This document shows positions 8,465 through 16,159 of a stretch of DNA of 64,000 nucleotides, piece by piece; position 1 is the stretch's first letter, and each line of letters begins with the position of its first letter. The DNA comes from Variovorax paradoxus (GTDB lineage Bacteria > Pseudomonadota > Gammaproteobacteria > Burkholderiales > Burkholderiaceae_C). Both the position numbers and the translations under genes were made by a program. The stretch spans positions 1,364,001-1,428,000 of the forward strand of contig NZ_JAUSXG010000001.1 of assembly GCF_030815855.1 (NCBI RefSeq), written 5' to 3'. The notes under the pieces were generated by a model. That model was not told where the DNA came from. It saw only the letters and a program-made list of their open reading frames with translations, and searched no databases.

Positions 8465-10273
8465 ATGAGCTACACCGCCCCCCTCAAGGACATGCTGTTC
8501 GACATCGAGCACCTGGCCAACATTGGCGAGATCGCCAAGCTGCCCGGCTTCGAAGACGCAGGTCTTGAAACCGCACAGGCCGTGCTCGAGGAGTGCGCGC
8601 GCTTCAACCAGGATGTGGTCGCGCCGTTGAACGTCGAGGGCGACCGCAATCCCTCGGCTTTCAAGGGCGGTGAAGTCACCACCACGCCGGGCTTCAAGGA
8701 AGCGTTCGCGCAGTATGTCTCGGGCGGCTGGCAGGGCCTGCAGCATCCGTCGGAGTTCGGCGGCCAGGGCCTGCCCAAGACCATCGGCGCGGCCTGCGGC
8801 GAGATGCTCAACTCGGCCAACATGAGCTTCGCGCTGTGCCCGCTCCTGAGCGACGGCGCCATCGAGGCGCTGCTCACGGCCGGCTCCGACGAGCTCAAGG
8901 CGGTGTATCTCGAAAAGCTCGTGAGCGGCCAGTGGACCGGCACGATGAACCTCACCGAGCCGCAGGCCGGCAGCGACCTGGCCATGGTGCGCAGCCGCGC
9001 CGAACCGCAGGTGAGTCCATCCGGGCAGCCCGACGGCACCTACAAGATCTTCGGCACCAAGATCTTCATCACCTACGGTGAGCACGACATGGCCGAGAAC
9101 ATCGTGCATCTCGTGCTTGCGCGCGTGACCGGCGCACCCGAAGGCGTGAAGGGCATCAGCCTGTTCGTGGTGCCGAAGTTCATGGTCGGCAAGGACGGCG
9201 CACTCGGCGAGCGCAACGATGTGCACTGCGTGAGCATCGAGCACAAGATGGGCATCAAGGCCTCGCCGACCGCCGTGCTGCAGTACGGCGACAACGGCGG
9301 TGCCGTGGGCTATATCGTGGGCCAGGAAAACCGCGGCCTCGAGTACATGTTCATCATGATGAACTCGGCCCGCTATGCCGTGGGCATGCAGGGCATCGCG
9401 ATTGCGGAGCGCGCCTACCAGCACGCCGTGGCCTATGCGAAAGACCGCGTGCAGAGCCGACCGGTCGATGGCTCCATCAACGCCAGCGCGCCCATCATTC
9501 ACCACCCCGACGTCAAGCGAATGCTGATGACGATGCGTGCCTACACCGAGGGTTGCCGCGCGATGGCGAGCGTGGCTGCCGCCGCCTACGACGCCGCGCA
9601 CCACCACCCCGATGCGGAAGCGCGCAAGCAGAACCAGGCCTTCTACGAATTCATGGTGCCGCTCGTGAAGGGCTACAGCACCGAGATGAGCCTGGAGGTG
9701 ACATCGCTCGGCGTGCAGGTGCACGGCGGCATGGGCTTCATCGAGGAGACCGGTGCGGCGCAGTACTACCGCGACGCCAAGATCCTCACGATCTACGAAG
9801 GCACCACCGCGATCCAGGCCAACGACCTCGTGGGCCGCAAGACGGCGCGCGACGGCGGCCAGACGGCCAAGGCCATCGCGGCGCAAATCGAGAAGACCGA
9901 GGTCGAGCTGGCCAAGAGCGACAGCCCGGCCGCCGCGGCGGTTCTCAAGCGCCTGAAGGCTGCTCGCCAAGCGTTCGTGGAGGTGGTCGATTTCGTTGCG
10001 GGCCAGACCAAGGCCTCGCCGAATGCGGTGTTCGCAGGCAGCGTGCCCTACCTGATGCTCGCGGGCAACCTCGTGGCCGGCTGGCAGCTGGCGCGCTCGC
10101 TGATCATTGCCGAGGAGCTTGCCTCGCGCAGCGTCGATGTCGGCTTCATGCAAGCCAAGGTCGCGACGGCGCGCTTCTACGCCGAGCACATCCTGAACAA
10201 GGTGCCGGGAATCCGCGACAGCATCGTCGACGGCGCCGAGAGCGTCACCGCGCTGGCGCTCGACGCGTTCTGA
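8465..10273 (+). CDS. Acyl-CoA dehydrogenase (large, with C-terminal extension)
   Basis: 602 residues, longer than the 380-400 of classic acyl-CoA dehydrogenases. This matches the subclass with an extra N-terminal segment and a C-terminal acetyl-CoA-dehydrogenase-like domain. FAD-contacting Thr-Glu-Pro-Gln-Ala-Gly-Ser-Asp lies near residue 163. A conserved Ile-Tyr-Glu-Gly-Thr-Thr-Ala-Ile-Gln-Ala-Asn-Asp segment near 441-452 carries the likely catalytic glutamate. It removes two hydrogens from an acyl-CoA and passes electrons to ETF, encoded just upstream. Chain-length preference cannot be inferred. The ribosome site is TGGAGACAAGAC before the ATG. It has its own transcript, judging by the terminator ahead of it. 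Confidence 0.93.
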   Translation: MSYTAPLKDMLFDIEHLANIGEIAKLPGFEDAGLETAQAVLEECARFNQDVVAPLNVEGDRNPSAFKGGEVTTTPGFKEAFAQYVSGGWQGLQHPSEFGGQGLPKTIGAACGEMLNSANMSFALCPLLSDGAIEALLTAGSDELKAVYLEKLVSGQWTGTMNLTEPQAGSDLAMVRSRAEPQVSPSGQPDGTYKIFGTKIFITYGEHDMAENIVHLVLARVTGAPEGVKGISLFVVPKFMVGKDGALGERNDVHCVSIEHKMGIKASPTAVLQYGDNGGAVGYIVGQENRGLEYMFIMMNSARYAVGMQGIAIAERAYQHAVAYAKDRVQSRPVDGSINASAPIIHHPDVKRMLMTMRAYTEGCRAMASVAAAAYDAAHHHPDAEARKQNQAFYEFMVPLVKGYSTEMSLEVTSLGVQVHGGMGFIEETGAAQYYRDAKILTIYEGTTAIQANDLVGRKTARDGGQTAKAIAAQIEKTEVELAKSDSPAAAAVLKRLKAARQAFVEVVDFVAGQTKASPNAVFAGSVPYLMLAGNLVAGWQLARSLIIAEELASRSVDVGFMQAKVATARFYAEHILNKVPGIRDSIVDGAESVTALALDAF

Positions 10274-10353
10274 TCCAGGGCTTCGTGTCGCCCACCTGAC
10301 GGGCGACGCGGCCTTCCTCTTATATAAAACCGAAACCCCACCCCGGAGACGAC

Positions 10354-11316
10354 ATGTCCAAGCTGCCCCCCGTCCTCGCGAACCTGCCGCTGCCGATCAT
10401 CGGCTCGCCGCTGTTCATCATCAGCAACCCCAAGCTCGTGATCGCGCAATGCAAGGCCGGCGTGGTCGGCTCGATGCCGGCGCTCAACGCACGCCCGGCG
10501 GCGCAGCTCGAAGAGTGGCTGATCGAGATCACCGAAGAGCTCGCGGCCTACAACAAGGCCAACCCCCACAAGCCCGCCGCGCCGTTCGCCATCAACCAGA
10601 TCGTGCACAAGAGCAACGACCGCCTCGAGCACGACATGGAGATGGTCGTGAAGTACAAGGTGCCGATCGTCATCACCTCGCTGGGCGCGCGCACCGACGT
10701 GAACGACGCGGTGCACAGCTACGGCGGCGTGACGCTGCACGACATCATCAACAACAAGTTCGCGCAGAAGGCGATCGAGAAGGGCGCAGACGGCATCATT
10801 GCCGTGGCGGCCGGTGCCGGCGGCCATGCGGGCGTGAAGAGCCCGTTTGCGCTGGTGCAGGAGATCCGCCAATGGTTCGACGGCCCGATCGCGCTGTCGG
10901 GCTCCATCGCCTCCGGCGGCGCGGTGCTCGCGGCGCAGGCCATGGGCGCCGACTTCGCCTACATCGGCACCGCCTTCATCGCGACCGAAGAAGCGCGCGC
11001 CAGCGACGAATACAAGCAGGCCATCGTCGATGGCACCTCCGACGACATCGTGTACTCGAACCTCTTCACCGGCGTGCACGGCAACTACCTGGCGCCCAGC
11101 ATCGTCAAGGCCGGCATGGACCCGGCCAACCTGCCGGAGGGCGACGTGAAGACCATGAATTTCGCCGCCGGCGAAGGCAGCAAGGCCAAGGCCTGGAAAG
11201 ACATCTGGGGCTCGGGCCAGGGCATCGGCGCCGTGACAGAAGTGGCCAGCGCCGCTGCGTTCATCGAAAAGCTCAAGCGCGAATACCAGGAAGCAAGGCA
11301 GCGGTTGGCGCTTTGA
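10354..11316 (+). CDS. Nitronate monooxygenase (2-nitropropane dioxygenase family)
   Basis: 320 residues with a TIM-barrel FMN-binding pattern. Ala-Gly-Gly-His-Ala-Gly near residues 155-160 carries the conserved His; Ser-Gly-Ser-Ile-Ala-Ser-Gly-Gly near 182 and Gly-Ala-Asp-Phe-Ala-Tyr-Ile-Gly-Thr near 199 bind FMN phosphate. The family oxidises nitronates such as propionate-3-nitronate, although many members are annotated by similarity only. A GGAGACGAC ribosome site precedes the ATG. A small inverted repeat (GTCGCCC/GGGCGAC, 10287-10307) lies between it and the acyl-CoA dehydrogenase and may weaken read-through. The acyltransferase gene follows with overlap or a very short gap. Confidence 0.9.
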   Translation: MSKLPPVLANLPLPIIGSPLFIISNPKLVIAQCKAGVVGSMPALNARPAAQLEEWLIEITEELAAYNKANPHKPAAPFAINQIVHKSNDRLEHDMEMVVKYKVPIVITSLGARTDVNDAVHSYGGVTLHDIINNKFAQKAIEKGADGIIAVAAGAGGHAGVKSPFALVQEIRQWFDGPIALSGSIASGGAVLAAQAMGADFAYIGTAFIATEEARASDEYKQAIVDGTSDDIVYSNLFTGVHGNYLAPSIVKAGMDPANLPEGDVKTMNFAAGEGSKAKAWKDIWGSGQGIGAVTEVASAAAFIEKLKREYQEARQRLAL

Positions 11317-11366
11317 ACGGCGCGCACAGACCGGCGCCTGCCGCGGAGTCCGCGCAGCGCGGGCGC

Positions 11367-12473
11367 ATGCCGCTGCTCGACATTGCCAAGGGCATCGCTT
11401 GCGCGGTGATCGTCGGGCATCACCTGTCGCGCTATGGCGCCATGCCGGTGGGCGCCTTTCCCCTCGCACCGGATTTCCTCGGGTGGCTGATCGACGACGG
11501 CCGGCTTGCCGTGCAGGTGTTCCTGGTGATTGCAGGCTTTCTCGCGGCCGCAAGCCTGGCGCCTGACGGCGTGCTGCGGGTCGACCGGCCGATGGCGCGC
11601 ATCCTGCAGCGCTACGGCCGCCTGGTCATGCCGTATCTGGCCGCGCTCACCGTATGCGTGCTGGTGGCCGCGCTCGTGCGCCCCTGGATGAGCGGCGACG
11701 ATGTCCCGGCATCGCCCAGCATCGGCCAGTTGTTCGCGCACGGATTGCTGATGCAGGACCTGCTCGGATACGAGGCGCTCTCCACCGGCGTCTGGTACGT
11801 GGCCATCGACTTTCAGCTGTTCGTGCTCGCGCTCTCGCTCATGAGCCTGCCCGCCATGCTGCGGCGGAGCCCGGTCGCACCGGCCTCGCGTGAACGCTGG
11901 ATTCCCGTGGCGCTGGTGCTCGCGTTGGCCGTGGCCTCGCTGACGCTCTTCAATCGCGACGCGGGGCTCGACGACACGGCGCTCTATTTCTTCGGTGCCT
12001 ATGGGCTCGGCATGCTGGCGTTCTGGATCGGTCGCGCCACGCGCGCCAGCACCTGGCAGGGCGCCATCGCGTTGCTGGCGTTGACCGGCGCGGGCGCACT
12101 CGCCATCGACTGGCGCAGCCGCATCGCGATTGCACTGGTGAGTGCGCTGCTGATCGCCGTCGCGCAGCGGCAGGACTGGCTCTCTCTGGCGGGCCGGCCG
12201 AACGCGGCCATGCCCTTGCAGCGCCTGGGCCGCATCTCGTATTCGCTGTTCCTCATTCACTTTCCGGTGCTTCTCGCCATGAACGCAGCGGTTGTGCAGC
12301 TGGGGCCGCATGCCGGGTGGATCGATGCGCTGGGCATGGCCGTGACCTTCGGCCTTTCCGTGGCGGCCGCGCTGGTGCTGCACCGTTGGGTGGAGGTGCG
12401 GCCGGCCTCCTGGCGTGCGGTGGCTGCCTTGTTTGCCGCGCTGCTGGTCAGCGGGATGCTGGTTTCGGCTTGA
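11367..12473 (+). CDS. Membrane acyltransferase (acyltransferase 3 family)
   Basis: 368 residues and about ten membrane segments. The N-terminus has the family pattern Leu-Asp-Ile-Ala-Lys-Gly-Ile followed by a His-His pair at residues about 20-21; the second His matches the catalytic His of acyltransferase 3 (OafA/WecH-like) proteins. A later Ser-Tyr-Ser-Leu-Phe-Leu-Ile-His-Phe-Pro motif near residue 292 is also typical. These enzymes O- or N-acylate surface glycans or other exported molecules from the cytoplasmic side. A TTG at 11313 overlapping the previous stop could add 18 residues. The ATG start at 11367 is chosen because the conserved domain begins there. Confidence 0.85.
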   Translation: MPLLDIAKGIACAVIVGHHLSRYGAMPVGAFPLAPDFLGWLIDDGRLAVQVFLVIAGFLAAASLAPDGVLRVDRPMARILQRYGRLVMPYLAALTVCVLVAALVRPWMSGDDVPASPSIGQLFAHGLLMQDLLGYEALSTGVWYVAIDFQLFVLALSLMSLPAMLRRSPVAPASRERWIPVALVLALAVASLTLFNRDAGLDDTALYFFGAYGLGMLAFWIGRATRASTWQGAIALLALTGAGALAIDWRSRIAIALVSALLIAVAQRQDWLSLAGRPNAAMPLQRLGRISYSLFLIHFPVLLAMNAAVVQLGPHAGWIDALGMAVTFGLSVAAALVLHRWVEVRPASWRAVAALFAALLVSGMLVSA

Positions 12474-12687
12474 ACTGAGCGCGGGAAATGACCGTGTCCC
12501 TGTCAGCGGGGACGGTGACTTCTGTGTTCCTTCTTTTCGGCCACGTGGGTTCGAGGTTCTCGCGCGCGAGGTATTTATCGGCGCTCGCCCGCCATATCTG
12601 AGAAAAAATCCGCGCGCCGTGGCACGGCATGGCCTCGTTGCTGCGGCACACTCTCTGCATCTTTACGTGCAGAGAACTCTTTCTTCG

Positions 12688-13842
12688 ATGACCAGTCATT
12701 CCCTTCAGACTTCCGCAGATCATGTGCGCCAAGCGATCCGTACGTCCACCGCCGGGCTCATCGGCCGCGAGCAATTGGCCGAGCTGATAGTGCTGGCCGC
12801 CGTGGCCCAGGAGCACCTGCTGGTGGTTGGTCCGCCCGGAACTGCCAAGAGTGCGGTAGTGCGCCGAGTGGCGCAGAGTCTGGGCGGGCGCTACTTCGAA
12901 TACCTGCTCGGGCGTTTCACGGAGCCATCGGAGCTATTCGGCCCGGTCGATCTCAACAAGCTGCGTGCGGGCACTGTCGAGACCGACGTGACTGGCATGC
13001 TGCCCGAGGCCGACGTGGCGTTTCTGGACGAGGTCTTCCTGGGCTCCACCGCGATTCTGAATACGCTGCTCGGCGTACTCAACGAGCGGCGCTTCCGGCG
13101 CGGCCACACCCAGCTGCACTGCCCGTTGCGTGTGTGCGTAGGCGCGGCCAATGCATTGCCCGACGACGAAGGGCTCGCGGCTTTCGGAGACCGCTTTCTG
13201 CTGCATGTTTTCATCGAGCCGTTGCCTGACCATCAGCTCGAGGCCATGCTCACTGGCGGTTGGCGCTCCGACCACTCGCCCTCGGGCACGGGCACGGCGC
13301 TGGCGGACCTGGACACCCTGTGTCAGCAACTCAAGCAGGTCGACTTGAGCGGCGTGCAGCCGGCGCTAGCCAACGCGATCCGCAAGCTGCGCCAATCCGG
13401 CGTACAGCTGTCGGACCGCCGTATTGTGAAGTCGCAGCGCTTGCTGGCCGCCGCAGCCGTGCTGGCTGGCCGCCTGCACACCACCGAGGCCGATCTTTGG
13501 CCTCTGCTGTATGTGCTGCCCACGCAGGAGGCGCAGCAAAGCGCACGCGACGTTCTGCGCGACGCTTTCGCCAACGCCAATCATCCGCACCTGCTGAGCG
13601 CGGTGGAAGAGGCCACGCTGCAGCCGTTGTCGCGCGCCGCGCGGCTGGCCGAGTCGGCGCGCGCTTGCCTGGAGGGCGAGCCCGCCGCCGTGCGCGCGCA
13701 GGCAGAGAGTGTGCTGCGCGAGATCGACGCCAACTTCAACAGCGAGCAACTGCCCGAGGCATTGGGTGGTCTGCGCGGGCAACTTGTCGAACGCCTTGTG
13801 TCCTCTGTTTCCGGGCCCGCTTTTACTCCCGCTTCCGCATGA
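12688..13842 (+). CDS. MoxR-type AAA+ ATPase of a bpX ternary system
   Basis: 384 residues. Walker A is Gly-Pro-Pro-Gly-Thr-Ala-Lys-Ser at 48-55, Walker B is Val-Ala-Phe-Leu-Asp-Glu-Val-Phe near 109-116, and Asn-Ala-Leu-Pro-Asp-Asp-Glu follows sensor 1 near 155. The C-terminal ~150 residues form a helical lid and tail, longer than in the other MoxR at 3217. It resembles the RavA/MoxR branch. The next three genes overlap it head to tail (ATGATG/TGA at 13839). Together they match the MoxR-vWA-beta-propeller ternary systems described by comparative genomics as predicted conflict or signalling devices, where the ATPase would be the motor. The true role is not established. Confidence 0.88.
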   Translation: MTSHSLQTSADHVRQAIRTSTAGLIGREQLAELIVLAAVAQEHLLVVGPPGTAKSAVVRRVAQSLGGRYFEYLLGRFTEPSELFGPVDLNKLRAGTVETDVTGMLPEADVAFLDEVFLGSTAILNTLLGVLNERRFRRGHTQLHCPLRVCVGAANALPDDEGLAAFGDRFLLHVFIEPLPDHQLEAMLTGGWRSDHSPSGTGTALADLDTLCQQLKQVDLSGVQPALANAIRKLRQSGVQLSDRRIVKSQRLLAAAAVLAGRLHTTEADLWPLLYVLPTQEAQQSARDVLRDAFANANHPHLLSAVEEATLQPLSRAARLAESARACLEGEPAAVRAQAESVLREIDANFNSEQLPEALGGLRGQLVERLVSSVSGPAFTPASA

Positions 13843-14288
13843 TGAGCCAGGCGACCTTGTTCGCCTGGCGCTGGCGTGCGCGCGCCGAGGCGCTGCCCGC
13901 GCAGGCGGCCGTTGCCTGGGGGGCCGCGGCGCGCGTGCTGCACGCACGGCTGCGGCAGTTCGAGCCTGAGCACCAAGTCGGCCTTTCTGCCACCGCCAGC
14001 CGCGACCTGCTGATCGTGGTGGGCGAGGGGGCCGCCCTCCCGTGGGTCGATGGCATCGCCTATGCCGGGCCCTGCACCGAAACGCCCGGTCTGTGGCTGC
14101 CGACGCTTGAAGAGCCTGACCTGCCCGCGGATTTGATCGCACGCAGCTTGGAGCGCCAGCACCAAGGGCGCCAGCCGCTGTTGTTGTGGCCGCGGCCTGA
14201 AGCCGTGCTGCCGCTGGACCGGCTGCTTCCGCTGTCGCAGCCGCTGCTCGCCCGCATTTTGACCCACTGGCAGGGAGGTGGAGCGTGA
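13839..14288 (+). CDS. Small bpX5-like component of the MoxR ternary system
   Basis: 149 residues, no membrane segment and no signal peptide. The centre carries an Ala-Leu-Pro-Trp-Val-Asp-Gly-Ile-Ala-Tyr motif (near residues 66-75), followed by a Gly-Leu-Trp-Leu-Pro-Thr stretch near 84. This pattern recalls the bpX5 domain, from memory. The start overlaps the moxR stop by four bases and its own stop overlaps the GTG of the next gene, so the products are probably made in fixed ratio. Function is unknown; it is likely an adaptor of the complex. The bpX number is less certain than the membership of the system. Confidence 0.7.
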   Translation: MMSQATLFAWRWRARAEALPAQAAVAWGAAARVLHARLRQFEPEHQVGLSATASRDLLIVVGEGAALPWVDGIAYAGPCTETPGLWLPTLEEPDLPADLIARSLERQHQGRQPLLLWPRPEAVLPLDRLLPLSQPLLARILTHWQGGGA

Positions 14289-16159
14289 GCGCCGCGACCA
14301 CCGAACTCCCCGCGGCGCTCAAGCCCTGGCACCCATGGCTCGAATGGTTCGGCGCCGAACTGGCGGCCGAACTCGGCGCGCTGATCCAGCGCATGCAGCC
14401 GCTTTTGGGCCGCTTCCAGGGCGAGGTGCGCGGCGGGCAGCCCGAGCCCGACGGTCTCGACGATCTGCGTCGGCGCGGACGCTACGAGCGCCTGCTCTCC
14501 ACCGAATGGCTGCTGGCCGACGAACTGCCCGACGAGTTCCTGCGCCGCGCGGCTTCGAGCGAGCATCTTTTCCTGGCGCCGCGCCCGCGCTCGCGCGAGG
14601 CTGAAAAAGGCATCGTCGCGATCTTCGACACCGGCCCGCTGCAGCTCGGCGCGCCGCGCCTCGGCCAACTCGCACTCTGGATCCTGCTGGCGCGCCGCGC
14701 GGCGCAGACCGGCGGTGCGCTCCAGTGGGGCGTGCTGCAGATACCCGGCAAGCTGCACGATACGCACGACGTGCGCCAGCTCAAGCTCCTGATGAAGAGC
14801 CGCAGCTATGTGGTCGGTGACCCAGAGCACGCCGATGAATGGCAAGCGGCGCTTGCCGAATTGCCGCACCCGCCCGGGGAAAGCTGGCTGATCGGCGCCG
14901 CACCGGTGCAGCAGCCCATGGCCGAGCGCTGGACCAGCCATCGCATCCGCCTGTGCCGGGCCGTGCAGAGCGATGTGCTCGAAGTGTCTCTGAGCGGGCG
15001 CGCCGGACTGAGCCATGCCGCACTGCCGCTGCCGTCGGTGAAGACGGCGGTGCCGCTGCTCAAAGGCGAGTTCACCTCGGTGGCGCCGGCCACCGTGCAC
15101 CAACGTCACCGCGGCCGCATTTCGTTGCAGCGACCGCCATTGATTTCCCCGCACGGCGCGCACGTCGCGGTGCAGTTGCTCGACGAGCCGGGCGTGGTAG
15201 TGTTTCCCGTCGCCAGCCTCGCGCAGCGCAAACCCGGCAAGCCCAGGTACCAGCGTTGGGGCGACGGGCTGGAGCCGCTGACGGCCATGTTCGCGGGCAA
15301 GCGTTTGGGTGCTTTGCTGGGCTTTGAGCGCTCGATGTATTTCTGGCAGGTCCAGGGGTTGGGCAGTTTCATCGCGCCCGAGGTGGATGTGTTCCGCGCA
15401 CCGCCCGGGCTTGGCTCGTGGCTGCCCTCGGCTTGGCTGCACAACGCCCAGAAGCAGTGCGTGTGCGTGCTCGACAAGGACAACCGGCTCGTGGCCTGGG
15501 AGGCGTCGAGGATCGGCACGCCATCCTTGGAGCCCAAGCCGCCGAAGCTGATCGACAGGCACGTGATGGGTATGCTCCAGTGGTCTGACAGCGCGCTGGT
15601 CTATGCAGTCATCCGCTCGAACCTCCTGGTGCTGTGCCGGTTGGGCCTGGAAGCCTCGCCTTCGACGGTGCTCACGGTATGCACGCGGGCAGAGGATACC
15701 GTCGTGCTCTTTGGCGGAGGTACGCAGTGGAAGCGCGGCATCGGCAGCTGCGCGGTGCGCATCGCCGCCGCTACCGGCGGGAACGAAACCTGGCGCATCT
15801 ACGAGCCCACGCCCCAGGCCGCCAGTGCCGGCATGCGGTACTTCGAGTCCTCGAAGGCTTGGACAAGTTTCGAACTCACCATCCATCGGGGCATCGCCCT
15901 GGTTCATGACACCAAGAACACACGCTTTGCGATGCTGAGCCTGTCGCCCGATCGGACCGCGCTGGTGCTGCACGCGAAGGACGAGCGACCCGAAGTGGTC
16001 TATACCGCGCCCGAGCGCATCGAAAAGGTCAGCGTCTGCCCCAACAGCGGGTTGGCCGTGATGCTTACCGTCCACAAGAAGGTCATCTTTTATGTGGTGC
16101 CCGAGCGTGCATTGCGCGCCGTGCTGCATGGCGAAGGAGCGGACGATGCAGTTGCCTGA
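14285..16159 (+). CDS. Degenerate vWA plus beta-propeller protein of the MoxR ternary system
   Basis: 624 residues with a GTG start overlapping the previous stop. Residues ~60-200 look like a vWA fold: Arg-Leu-Leu-Ser-Thr-Glu-Trp-Leu-Leu, then a hydrophobic strand into Phe-Asp-Thr-Gly-Pro at 114-118 and Gly-Ala-Pro-Arg-Leu-Gly-Gln-Leu-Ala. The strand and Asp115 sit where a metal-site DxSxS would be, but both serines are absent, so divalent metal binding is probably altered or lost. From about residue 215 on, short repeated beta-strand blocks with Trp/Gly/Asp spacing suggest a beta-propeller. The predicted role is a substrate- or target-binding partner of the MoxR motor. It overlaps the last gene by 14 bp. 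Confidence 0.72.
   Translation: MSAATTELPAALKPWHPWLEWFGAELAAELGALIQRMQPLLGRFQGEVRGGQPEPDGLDDLRRRGRYERLLSTEWLLADELPDEFLRRAASSEHLFLAPRPRSREAEKGIVAIFDTGPLQLGAPRLGQLALWILLARRAAQTGGALQWGVLQIPGKLHDTHDVRQLKLLMKSRSYVVGDPEHADEWQAALAELPHPPGESWLIGAAPVQQPMAERWTSHRIRLCRAVQSDVLEVSLSGRAGLSHAALPLPSVKTAVPLLKGEFTSVAPATVHQRHRGRISLQRPPLISPHGAHVAVQLLDEPGVVVFPVASLAQRKPGKPRYQRWGDGLEPLTAMFAGKRLGALLGFERSMYFWQVQGLGSFIAPEVDVFRAPPGLGSWLPSAWLHNAQKQCVCVLDKDNRLVAWEASRIGTPSLEPKPPKLIDRHVMGMLQWSDSALVYAVIRSNLLVLCRLGLEASPSTVLTVCTRAEDTVVLFGGGTQWKRGIGSCAVRIAAATGGNETWRIYEPTPQAASAGMRYFESSKAWTSFELTIHRGIALVHDTKNTRFAMLSLSPDRTALVLHAKDERPEVVYTAPERIEKVSVCPNSGLAVMLTVHKKVIFYVVPERALRAVLHGEGADDAVA

Noticed and set aside
10449..11366. Long N-terminal extension of the acyltransferase frame
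   Set aside because: It overlaps the whole nitronate monooxygenase gene and is Arg/Gly-rich. The acyltransferase domain starts at about 11367.
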